Position numbers and translations under genes: made by a program. A stretch of DNA of 8,835 nucleotides, taken from positions 1 to 8,835 of the forward strand of contig JAGPVI010000148.1 of NCBI GenBank assembly GCA_018067115.1, read 5' to 3'. The notes under the pieces were generated by a model. It did no database searches, was not told where the DNA came from, and saw only the letters and a list, made by a program, of their open reading frames with translations. This document shows positions 1-6,284 of the stretch, one piece after another. Numbering within the stretch: position 1 is the stretch's first letter; the number at the start of each line of letters is the position of its first letter. This DNA comes from Bizionia sp. Lineage in GTDB: Bacteria > Bacteroidota > Bacteroidia > Flavobacteriales > Flavobacteriaceae.

Positions 1-209
1 ACCAAGTGCAGTGGGATTTCTCTCAAAAATACTCCGCTAAACTTTTAATTATCTGTGGGCTTACACTCACTATAATCTCTTTTACGGGCTTACTTATTAA
101 ATTACCCAGTATCACCGAAGGCATCCTAAGCGCTGTTTTAATTATAGGAGCGATAGTTGTGGTACTTGTAAAAACAGAAAAAGCTATCAAATCTAAATTT
201 GACAGCTAG
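1..209 (+). CDS. SdpI-family membrane protein, C-terminal end only (5' end outside window)
   Basis: The reading frame is open to the left edge: the codon at 3-5 is CAA (Gln), in frame with the rest. The GTG at position 6 is therefore probably an internal Val, not the start, and about 68 residues of a longer protein are visible. They contain a Trp-Asp-Phe ... Lys-Tyr-Ser-x-Lys-Leu segment followed by two hydrophobic stretches (roughly residues 13-33 and 38-56 counted from the GTG) and a short basic cytoplasmic-type tail. The aromatic/KYS-K-L motif just before a membrane helix resembles the last helix pair of SdpI-family proteins, whose founding member gives immunity to a secreted toxin in Bacillus. 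Most members in other bacteria have no assigned role. The family call is by eye and moderate; the membrane-protein call is firm. The gene ends in TAG, 24 bp from the convergent phosphatase gene, and its last codons form a terminator hairpin. Confidence 0.6.
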   Translation, partial: QVQWDFSQKYSAKLLIICGLTLTIISFTGLLIKLPSITEGILSAVLIIGAIVVVLVKTEKAIKSKFDS

Positions 210-221
210 TTTCTTTTTTTT
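177..221 (+). terminator. Hairpin plus T-tract overlapping the 3' end of the SdpI-like gene
   Basis: Positions 182-192 (AGCTATCAAAT) pair with 197-207 (ATTTGACAGCT) around a 4-nt CTAA loop, with one A-C mismatch (186/203). After a small bulge, GAAA at 177-180 can pair with TTTC at 210-213. A run of eight T follows at 214-221. The stem lies mostly inside coding sequence, ending at the stop codon. In the minus-strand transcript the mismatch becomes a U-G wobble, so the stem is fully paired, and it is followed by a T-rich stretch (complement of 168-181). The element could therefore also stop transcription from the convergent phosphatase gene. Confidence 0.6.
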
Positions 222-233
222 ATAAACTCTTTA

Positions 234-1907
234 TTATTCTAAAACAAACTCTAACGGTTGTCCTGTGGCAGCACTAGGAAAGTTTATACCTAATAGCGCA
301 GATAATGTTGGCGCTATATCTGTAATGACTGTTTTCTTTAAAGTACTCCCCTTTTTTATTCCGTTTCCATAAAATAAAAGTGGCACGTGGGTGTCGTAGT
401 TTAAAGCAGATCCGTGTGTCGATCCGGTTTTGCTATAACTAATTACCGCAGGATCGAATACAAAAATAACATCTCCAGAACGTTTTTGGTTGTATCCATT
501 TTGAATTAGCTCTTCTATTCCTGTAGTGTAAGATGCATTTTGCATTGCCTTTGTCGTGTATGCCTTATCGATATTCTCGTAGTGAATAATTTCGTTGACG
601 AGTATTTCTTGTACTGTAGCTAAATCTAATCCTAATTCGTTAATACGTTTATGGTTTAAAAACAATTGATTGTTACTTATGTTTTCGATTAAACCTGAAG
701 CCGAGAAACGGGTCTCCATAAAATCTTTAACTTTCGTTCTAAAAGCCTTATTATCGAAATATCCTGAAGGTATTTTCATACTCTGTAAATAAGCTGGAAC
801 ATTTACAGCCGCGTGATCGGCGGTTAAGAATACCGTGTAATTACCTTTACCAACTTTTTCGTCGAATGCATTTAGTAATCGCTCAATATCTTGATCTAAA
901 CGCAGGTAGGTATCTTGTACTTCTTTTGAGTTGACACCAAAATTATGACCAATATAATCGGGGCTAGAAAAACTAATGGTAAACACATCGGTAATTTCAT
1001 CTTGACCTAAAGCTTCTCCTTCCAGGGCTGCAATAGCAAAATCTGTTAAAATACTATTCCCGTAGGGTGTATTTTTTAATATTTCGAAACCTCCATTTTC
1101 TACACTTAAAGCTTTTAAATCGTAAGGAAATGTTGCGCTTTCTTTACCTGTAAAACCGCCTTCAAATGTATTTAAATCGGCACCACTTTCCGTATATGTA
1201 CTAATATCGTATAATGTATTCCACACTTTTAAATAGCTTTCGTTTTTCCCTGAGGCATTAAATTGAGATACCCAGTTTGGCATAGTATCCATATAAAAAC
1301 TACTCGTTACAAAAGCCCCCTCATTATCACCTACAAACCAATAGGCTGCATTGGCAGAATGACCAGCAGGTAAAATTGCTCCACGATCTTTAATAGAAAT
1401 ACCTATAGTCTTTCCTTTAGATTGCGTAAACAACCTATTCTCGTCGCCAATAGTAGTTGTTTTCATTCTATGCGGTGACATTTTTCCAGCATCGGATAGT
1501 GTTCCTATAGAATTAACCAATGTATCGCCAGCACAATATACACGCGCCCCTTCATGTTTGTCATACCAATAATTAGCTATTATGCCATGGTATTTTGGCG
1601 TTGTACCCGTATAAATTGACGCGTGACCAGGCCCCGTGTATGTTGGCACATAATTGTAGTGGTTATTCTTACAATTAAAGCCATCATTAATCATACGTTT
1701 AAAGCCGCCATCTGTAAACTTATCGTTAAAACGTGTTAAATAATCGTAACGCATTTGGTCAACAACAATTCCAACAACGAGTCTCGGTTTATTAGCTGTA
1801 GATTCAGATTTGCTTATTAAAGCCGTTTGGTTCACTTGGCTTTGGGCACGACACCCAAAAAGTGATGCTATTAAAAATAGACTGACAAAAATTCTCATAG
1901 TAATCAT
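234..1907 (-). CDS. pafA: PafA-type alkaline phosphatase (phosphate monoesterase), probable lipoprotein
   Basis: This 557-residue protein of the alkaline phosphatase superfamily hydrolyses phosphomonoesters to free phosphate outside the cytoplasm. The N-terminus has a basic/hydrophobic signal peptide ending in Leu-Phe-Gly-Cys (Cys19), suggesting lipoprotein processing; no acidic run follows the Cys, so the periplasmic face of the outer membrane is likelier than the cell surface. The two-zinc site is complete: Asp50, nucleophile Thr91 (in Tyr-Thr-Gly-Pro-Gly-His), Asp317, His321, Asp364, His365 and His498. Asn112, Lys173 and Arg175 match the N/K/R set that marks PafA-type monoesterases, as opposed to phosphodiesterase relatives. 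Length fits characterised Flavobacteria PafA (about 545 residues). Two in-frame ATGs occur (residues 1 and 4); the second gives a tidy Met-Arg signal start, and neither has a Shine-Dalgarno sequence. The gene ends in tandem TAA TAA. PafA enzymes of Flavobacterium have been described as largely insensitive to phosphate; no Pho box was identified here. Confidence 0.92.
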   Translation of the reverse strand: MITMRIFVSLFLIASLFGCRAQSQVNQTALISKSESTANKPRLVVGIVVDQMRYDYLTRFNDKFTDGGFKRMINDGFNCKNNHYNYVPTYTGPGHASIYTGTTPKYHGIIANYWYDKHEGARVYCAGDTLVNSIGTLSDAGKMSPHRMKTTTIGDENRLFTQSKGKTIGISIKDRGAILPAGHSANAAYWFVGDNEGAFVTSSFYMDTMPNWVSQFNASGKNESYLKVWNTLYDISTYTESGADLNTFEGGFTGKESATFPYDLKALSVENGGFEILKNTPYGNSILTDFAIAALEGEALGQDEITDVFTISFSSPDYIGHNFGVNSKEVQDTYLRLDQDIERLLNAFDEKVGKGNYTVFLTADHAAVNVPAYLQSMKIPSGYFDNKAFRTKVKDFMETRFSASGLIENISNNQLFLNHKRINELGLDLATVQEILVNEIIHYENIDKAYTTKAMQNASYTTGIEELIQNGYNQKRSGDVIFVFDPAVISYSKTGSTHGSALNYDTHVPLLFYGNGIKKGSTLKKTVITDIAPTLSALLGINFPSAATGQPLEFVLE

Positions 1908-1923
1908 ATTTGTTAAGAGTCTC

Positions 1924-1931
1924 CAAAAATA
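1924..1931 (-). promoter_or_regulatory. Candidate -7 promoter box for the phosphatase gene
   Basis: Read on the minus strand the sequence is TATTTTTG, a perfect match to the Bacteroidota -7 consensus TAnnTTTG. It lies 16 nt upstream of the first ATG of the phosphatase gene. I see no convincing TTG at the expected -33 position, so the call rests on the -7 box and its position only. Confidence 0.4.
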
Positions 1932-1968
1932 CAGCTTTTACCACATCTTAATTTAAAATTATCGTTAA

Positions 1969-2000
1969 ATACGGCCAATAATTTTATACTTTAGCCGTAT
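1969..2000. repeat. 7-bp inverted repeat flanking the candidate mlaE -7 box
   Basis: ATACGGC at 1969-1975 is the exact reverse complement of GCCGTAT at 1994-2000, with 18 AT-rich bases between. The arms are the most GC-rich part of the divergent intergenic region. They bracket the candidate mlaE -7 box and end 10 nt before the mlaE start. It could be a dyad operator or a hairpin; arms of this length could also occur by chance. Confidence 0.4.
1987..1994 (+). promoter_or_regulatory. Candidate -7 promoter box for mlaE-mlaF
   Basis: TACTTTAG differs from TAnnTTTG at one defined position and ends 16 nt before the mlaE ATG, which would leave a very short leader. A GTTA at 1964-1967 is the only -33-like sequence at suitable spacing (19 nt) and is a weak match to TTG. 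Confidence 0.3.
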
Positions 2001-2010
2001 ATATTTTTCT

Positions 2011-2748
2011 ATGCAGTACCTACATAATATTGGAACTTATTTTTTAATGATCGCGGAGATGTTTCGCAAACCGACCAAGTGGTCTGTAATGAAGCAACTG
2101 ATTTTAAAAGATATAGATGACTTAGTTATTGGCTCTATTGGTATCGTAGCTTTTATTTCATTTTTTGTTGGCGGCGTTGTTACCATACAGACAGCCTTAA
2201 ATATGGACAATCCGCTTATACCAAGATCTTTAGTAGGCTTCGCAACTAGACAGTCGGTGATATTAGAATTTGCACCTACTTTTATCTCAGTTATTATGGC
2301 AGGAAAAGTAGGCTCTTTTATAACTTCAAGTATTGGTACTATGCGTGTTACCGAGCAAATTGATGCCTTAGAAGTTATGGGAATAAACTCTTTAAACTAT
2401 TTAGTATTCCCTAAATTTATAGCACTTACACTCTACCCTTTCGTTATTTCTATCGCAATGTTTTTAGGAATTGTTGGTGGACTAGCCGCTTGTGTTTTTG
2501 GAGGTTACGCTAGTATAGATGATTATATTACAGGTTTACAAGAAGACTTTATACCGTTTCATTTGGTATATGCCTTTTTAAAGACCTTATTATTTGCGTT
2601 TGTTTTGGCCACCGTGCCTTCATATCATGGCTACTATATGAAAGGTGGTGCACTAGAAGTTGGTAAAGCTAGTACCACGTCTTTTGTTTGGACCAGTGTT
2701 GTAATTATTCTTTTAAACTATATACTAACCCAAATGTTATTAAGCTAA
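2011..2748 (+). CDS. mlaE: MlaE-family ABC transporter permease (phospholipid transport)
   Basis: This 245-residue inner-membrane permease is the membrane half of a Mla-type ABC system that moves phospholipids between the inner and outer membranes. After an amphipathic N-terminal segment (about residues 1-38) there are roughly five hydrophobic stretches (near 40-60, 85-105, 130-160, 185-205 and 222-243). Between the second and third lies the MlaE hallmark: an Ala-Gly-Lys-Val-Gly-Ser turn followed by Gly-Thr-Met-Arg-Val-Thr-Glu-Gln-Ile-Asp-Ala-Leu-Glu-Val-Met-Gly, the loop that contacts the ATPase. Length is typical of the family. The ATG is 103 bp from the divergent phosphatase gene. The stop codon overlaps the mlaF start by one base (TAATG), so the two are surely co-translated. 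The MCE-domain partner MlaD is not encoded nearby; in many Flavobacteriaceae it sits at another locus. Confidence 0.93.
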   Translation: MQYLHNIGTYFLMIAEMFRKPTKWSVMKQLILKDIDDLVIGSIGIVAFISFFVGGVVTIQTALNMDNPLIPRSLVGFATRQSVILEFAPTFISVIMAGKVGSFITSSIGTMRVTEQIDALEVMGINSLNYLVFPKFIALTLYPFVISIAMFLGIVGGLAACVFGGYASIDDYITGLQEDFIPFHLVYAFLKTLLFAFVLATVPSYHGYYMKGGALEVGKASTTSFVWTSVVIILLNYILTQMLLS

Positions 2749-3515
2749 TGATAGAAGTTACTAATTTAGAAAAGTCGTTTGGAGATGCTCATATTTTAAA
2801 AGGTATTAGTACCACATTCGATAAAGGAAAAACAAATCTAATTATTGGGCAAAGTGGTTCTGGAAAAACAGTGTTTCTAAAATGTCTTCTCGGCCTTTTT
2901 GATTATGAAAAAGGGAAAATAGCTTACGAAGGACAAGTATTTGCTGAATTATCTGAAGCCGAAAAAAGAAATATGCGCGCTAAAATAGGTATGGTATTTC
3001 AAGGTAGTGCTTTGTTTGATTCTATGACAATTGAAGAAAATGTAATGTTTCCTCTTCAAATGTTTACAAAACAAAGTAAAAGCGAAATGCAAGACCGTGC
3101 AAACTTTGTTTTAAACAGAGTAAAATTAAAGGACGCCAATAAAAAAATGCCTAGTGAAGCTTCTGGGGGAATGCAAAAACGTGTGGCTATTGCTCGCGCT
3201 ATCGTAAACAACCCTAAGTACTTATTTTGCGATGAACCCAACTCTGGATTAGATCCAAAAACGGCGATAGTAATAGATAACTTAATTAAAGAAATTACTG
3301 AAGAATACGATATTACAACCGTAATTAACACTCACGATATGAACTCGGTAATGGAAATTGGTGATAAAATAGTCTTTTTAAAAGATGGTCTTAAAGCTTG
3401 GGAAGGCTCTAAAGATAATATTTTTCAAACCGATAATGAAGTCGTTACAGACTTTGTCTACTCGTCTAACTTATTTAAAAAAGTGAGACGCATGTATATT
3501 GAAGATAATACATAA
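2748..3515 (+). CDS. mlaF: MlaF-family ABC transporter ATP-binding protein
   Basis: This 255-residue cytoplasmic ATPase powers the MlaE permease. It has a full nucleotide-binding domain: Walker A Gly-Gln-Ser-Gly-Ser-Gly-Lys-Thr (34-41), Q-loop Gln85, signature Ala-Ser-Gly-Gly-Met (138-142) followed by Gln-Lys-Arg-Val-Ala-Ile-Ala-Arg, Walker B ending in Cys-Asp-Glu-Pro (catalytic Glu163), D-loop Ser-Gly-Leu-Asp (166-169) and switch His196. The Met after Ser-Gly-Gly in the signature is usual for MlaF. I chose the ATG at 2748, one base overlapping the mlaE stop, because the protein then begins Met-Ile-Glu-Val-Thr-Asn-Leu, the standard start of this family. An upstream in-frame ATG at 2688 would add 20 unrelated residues read from within mlaE. 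The gene ends in TAA, directly followed by a terminator hairpin. Confidence 0.95.
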   Translation: MIEVTNLEKSFGDAHILKGISTTFDKGKTNLIIGQSGSGKTVFLKCLLGLFDYEKGKIAYEGQVFAELSEAEKRNMRAKIGMVFQGSALFDSMTIEENVMFPLQMFTKQSKSEMQDRANFVLNRVKLKDANKKMPSEASGGMQKRVAIARAIVNNPKYLFCDEPNSGLDPKTAIVIDNLIKEITEEYDITTVINTHDMNSVMEIGDKIVFLKDGLKAWEGSKDNIFQTDNEVVTDFVYSSNLFKKVRRMYIEDNT

Positions 3516-3549
3516 AAAAAATCTCAGACAACACTAATCTGAGATTTTT
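3514..3549. terminator. Bidirectional terminator between mlaF and the DUF389 gene
   Basis: A perfect 12-bp stem pairs AAAAATCTCAGA (3517-3528) with TCTGAGATTTTT (3538-3549) around a 9-nt loop. The T run closing the right arm serves the mlaF transcript. The A run at 3514-3521, which starts inside the mlaF stop codon, reads as a T run on the minus strand and would serve the convergent DUF389 operon. It lies 65 nt downstream of the DUF389 stop. Confidence 0.85.
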
Positions 3550-3614
3550 AAATTTGAGTTCTTTATAACTTATGGCTCTTATTAACTTTTAAAAGTAAGA
3601 CGCCCAGTACTATT

Positions 3615-5156
3615 TTACCTTAAATGCTTCTTTACTAGTATAGAATCTGTTTTAACCGTATTCTTCAACCATACTTTTAACTCCTTTTCTTTAGTTCGTT
3701 TTTCAGAATCACTTATTTTTTTACTCCATTCAACATCAATAACAGAAACGGTATCAATTTTTATAAAATCTTTTGTTTCTAACATTTTAGAATAACCAAA
3801 GTATTCCAAATCTCTAAACTTAATTTTAGCATCTTTAGCCAACGTTGTGAAGGATATACTCCCTAGAGGATTGACTTTTTTCTCTAATTGAATATTCAAA
3901 TTCTTAACAGTTTCTTGAAGTCCTTCTATCTCTGTTTGAAGTCCATGAATTACATTATCTTTTCTATCCAAATCCGCGTAAGCACGGTCTAAAGACTCTG
4001 ACATGCGGTCTATATTTTTTGTTTTATTATTGTTAATAATTAATTTGAAATTTTTAATATTGTTATAATCCGATCCGTTTTTTAATTCGTTTCGTAAAGC
4101 TGTAACAATGGCATCACTCATTTCTCCATTAAAATAAAGGCTGATTTTTTTCTCATCAATTTCTAACTTCTTACGCTGCAACCATAAATCGTCGTTTGTT
4201 TCAATTTCATTTTCTATGAAATTTTTATAAGACATTTCGTATTTACTTTCTTGCAATACTGTATAAAATGATATTGCTGCAGGAATCATTACAATTATAG
4301 CAACTACTGAAGCTATTTGAGAAATACGTTTTCTTTTTGCCGAGTTCGCGTATTTCAGCATTGGAAAACGTAAAATTTTCAGTACTAAAAAAGTCGCTAA
4401 GGCAATAAATATCGTATTGATACTAAAGAGATACATAGCACCACTAAAATAACTCCAATTGCCTTTTGCCAAACCATATCCCGCTGTACATAACGGAGGC
4501 ATTAAGGCTGTAGCAATAGCTACACCAAATATAACGGAAGCGATAGTTCCTTTTTTGGTACGTGCAATAATTAAAGCTAAACCACCAAAAAAAGCAATTA
4601 AAACATCTCGAATATCTGGTCGTGTTCGTCCTAAAAGTTCAGAAGTGTCTTCACTTAAAGGGAAGAACTCGAAAAATAAATACGCTGTTAGCAAGCTCAA
4701 AATAAGCATTATTGCCAAGTTTATTAGCGAACGTTTTAAAGTATCAATATCGTTAATAGCAATAGATAAGCCTATTCCTAAAATAGGCCCCATTAATGGA
4801 GATATTAACATGGCACCAATTACAACAGCTGTAGAATTAGCATTTAAACCAATGGAAGCGACAAAAATAGAACATATTAAAATCCAAGCTGTTGCGCCCT
4901 TAAAAGGAATATCTGCTTTTATAGCTGCAATAGTTGCATCGCGATCGGTATCACTTCTAAAATCTAAAAGCTCGACTAGAAAATTTTTAATACTCTCGAA
5001 AAGACCTTTAGCTTCTTCTTTAACTGTACCTTTTCCTTGGCCAATAGCTTTGCCCTCTGTATTAGGTTCTGTTTTAGACCCTTCATTTGTTTCTGAGTTT
5101 GCTTCAGGTCCCTTTTTTTCTTCTTCAGAAAAATTAAATTTATTTTCTTCGCTCAT
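3615..5156 (-). CDS. DUF389-family multi-pass membrane protein with extra soluble C-terminal region
   Basis: This 513-residue protein has the DUF389 hydrophobic core at about residues 85-300, with roughly seven membrane segments (near 88-104, 108-130, 145-165, 182-198, 204-222, 237-258 and 281-300). The conserved family signatures are present: Asn-Ser-Thr-Ala-Val-Val-Ile-Gly-Ala-Met-Leu-Ile-Ser-Pro-Leu-Met-Gly-Pro near 107-124 and Ala-Thr-Ala-Leu-Met-Pro-Pro-Leu near 215-222. Residues 1-55 are a hydrophilic Glu/Lys/Gly-rich tail, likely disordered and cytoplasmic. Residues 301-513 are soluble, with a beta-alpha-beta-like piece (about 335-372), a probable coiled coil (about 376-416) and a second mixed segment ending in a basic tail. 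The molecular function of DUF389 proteins is not established; a transport or channel role is only a guess. The ATG follows the manC stop by 3 nt, so translation is probably coupled. It ends at TAA, with the shared hairpin beyond. Confidence 0.88.
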   Translation of the reverse strand: MSEENKFNFSEEEKKGPEANSETNEGSKTEPNTEGKAIGQGKGTVKEEAKGLFESIKNFLVELLDFRSDTDRDATIAAIKADIPFKGATAWILICSIFVASIGLNANSTAVVIGAMLISPLMGPILGIGLSIAINDIDTLKRSLINLAIMLILSLLTAYLFFEFFPLSEDTSELLGRTRPDIRDVLIAFFGGLALIIARTKKGTIASVIFGVAIATALMPPLCTAGYGLAKGNWSYFSGAMYLFSINTIFIALATFLVLKILRFPMLKYANSAKRKRISQIASVVAIIVMIPAAISFYTVLQESKYEMSYKNFIENEIETNDDLWLQRKKLEIDEKKISLYFNGEMSDAIVTALRNELKNGSDYNNIKNFKLIINNNKTKNIDRMSESLDRAYADLDRKDNVIHGLQTEIEGLQETVKNLNIQLEKKVNPLGSISFTTLAKDAKIKFRDLEYFGYSKMLETKDFIKIDTVSVIDVEWSKKISDSEKRTKEKELKVWLKNTVKTDSILVKKHLR

Positions 5157-5159
5157 ATA

Positions 5160-6239
5160 TTAGCCTAAATGTTCACCAAAATTCTCTTTTACCTTATTCA
5201 AAACAACTTTAATGTCTTGCTCTTTTTCTTTAGGAAAGATAAGTAAAACTTCTTTTTTATCTACAATGATATAATCGTTTAAACCGTCGACAATAACCAC
5301 CTTATCGGTTTCTGTTCTAATCATATTACCTGTGCTATTTTCGACTAGCGTTTTAGCATTTACAACGGCATTATTATTAGTGTCTTTTGGCAATTTATCG
5401 TATAAACTTCCCCAAGTACCTAAATCGTTCCAATCGAACGCTGCCGGTAGCACAAACACATTATTCGATTTTTCCATTATGGCATAATCGACAGATATAT
5501 TTTCTGCTTTAGGGTAGTTTTCTTCAATAAAAGCGGTTTCTTTTTCAGTATTATAAAGTGGCTGACCAGATTTAAAAAGGGCGAATAAATCTGATTGATT
5601 TTCTTCGAATGCTTTTAAAACATTCTTTACACCCCACATAAAAATACCAGCATTCCAGACAAAATTACCTTTAGCAATAAACTCTTTGGCCGTGTTATAA
5701 TCTGGCTTTTCGCGAAACTGCTTAACCGGTTTAATAGCATCTGTGTTCTCTTTATCGAATTCAATATAACCGTAGCCCGTATTAGGAAACGTAGGCTTAA
5801 TTCCTAAAGTCATAAGCGCATCATTCTCTTGGCAATATTGGAAGGCCTCTTTTACATTGTTTGTAAAAGCTGTTTCATCTTCGATCCAATGATCACTAGG
5901 CGCAACAATAACCACCGCATTGGGGTTAATTTTTTCAATTTTTAACGATGCATATAAAATACAAGGCGCGGTATTTCGCATTGCAGGCTCCAATACAACT
6001 TGCTCTTTAGAAACTTCTGGCAATTGCTCTAATACCAGATCGTTATAACACTCATTGGTTAAAATAAAGATGTTTTCTTTGGGAATAAGTTGCGATAAAC
6101 GACTAAATGTTTTCTGAATTAATGTTTCGCCCGTTCCTAGCATATCGTGAAATTGCTTTGGAAACTCTTGAGTGCTCACTGGCCAAAATCGAGATCCGAC
6201 CCCACCAGCCATTAAAATAGCGTAATAATTTTTATTCAT
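5160..6239 (-). CDS. manC: Mannose-1-phosphate guanylyltransferase (monofunctional)
   Basis: This 359-residue cytoplasmic enzyme makes GDP-mannose from GTP and mannose-1-phosphate, feeding glycan, lipopolysaccharide or exopolysaccharide synthesis. It has the nucleotidyltransferase signature Gly-Gly-Val-Gly-Ser-Arg-Phe-Trp-Pro (12-20) with Pro-Lys-Gln-Phe (27-30), Glu-Pro-Ala-Met-Arg-Asn-Thr-Ala-Pro (84-92), the metal-binding Pro-Ser-Asp-His (114-117), Phe-Arg-Glu-Lys-Pro (175-179), Asn-Ala-Gly-Ile-Phe-Met-Trp (196-202), Val-Asp-Tyr-Ala-Ile-Met-Glu-Lys (250-257) and Asp-Trp-Asn-Asp-Leu-Gly-Thr-Trp (269-276). The protein stops after a short left-handed-helix-like C-terminus and lacks the phosphomannose isomerase domain of the roughly 470-residue bifunctional enzymes. 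The gene is the middle of a minus-strand cluster: 45 bp after sprT and 3 bp before the DUF389 gene. No separate promoter is obvious in the 45-bp gap. Confidence 0.93.
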   Translation of the reverse strand: MNKNYYAILMAGGVGSRFWPVSTQEFPKQFHDMLGTGETLIQKTFSRLSQLIPKENIFILTNECYNDLVLEQLPEVSKEQVVLEPAMRNTAPCILYASLKIEKINPNAVVIVAPSDHWIEDETAFTNNVKEAFQYCQENDALMTLGIKPTFPNTGYGYIEFDKENTDAIKPVKQFREKPDYNTAKEFIAKGNFVWNAGIFMWGVKNVLKAFEENQSDLFALFKSGQPLYNTEKETAFIEENYPKAENISVDYAIMEKSNNVFVLPAAFDWNDLGTWGSLYDKLPKDTNNNAVVNAKTLVENSTGNMIRTETDKVVIVDGLNDYIIVDKKEVLLIFPKEKEQDIKVVLNKVKENFGEHLG

Positions 6240-6284
6240 ATATATAATTTCTTTGTAAGAGAAATAGTTCTAATTCTATTTTAA

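Noticed and set aside
6..8. GTG as the start codon of the first gene
   Set aside because: The frame stays open upstream to the window edge and the visible part looks like only the C-terminal helix pair of a longer membrane protein.
2688..2747. Upstream ATG giving a 20-residue longer MlaF
   Set aside because: The extension is read from within mlaE in another frame and resembles no MlaF N-terminus, whereas the ATG at 2748 gives the standard family start and a TAATG overlap.
3056..3331. A 91-codon open frame on the minus strand inside mlaF
   Set aside because: It lies opposite the signature and Walker B region of mlaF and has no recognisable features.
3585..3596. 12-bp palindrome ACTTTTAAAAGT between mlaF and DUF389
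   Set aside because: It is composed almost only of A and T, lies between two gene ends next to a much better terminator, and such palindromes are expected by chance in AT-rich sequence.
4459..5163. A 234-codon open frame on the plus strand across the DUF389 gene
   Set aside because: It is antisense to a clearly recognisable DUF389 protein, has a Lys/Pro/Ser-rich composition with no known motif, and overlaps the most conserved membrane segments. It is a shadow of the minus-strand gene.
6247..6265. Small hairpin ATTTCT/AGAAAT between sprT and manC
   Set aside because: The stem is only six AT-rich base pairs with no T-tract after it on the minus strand; too weak to call a terminator or regulatory element.
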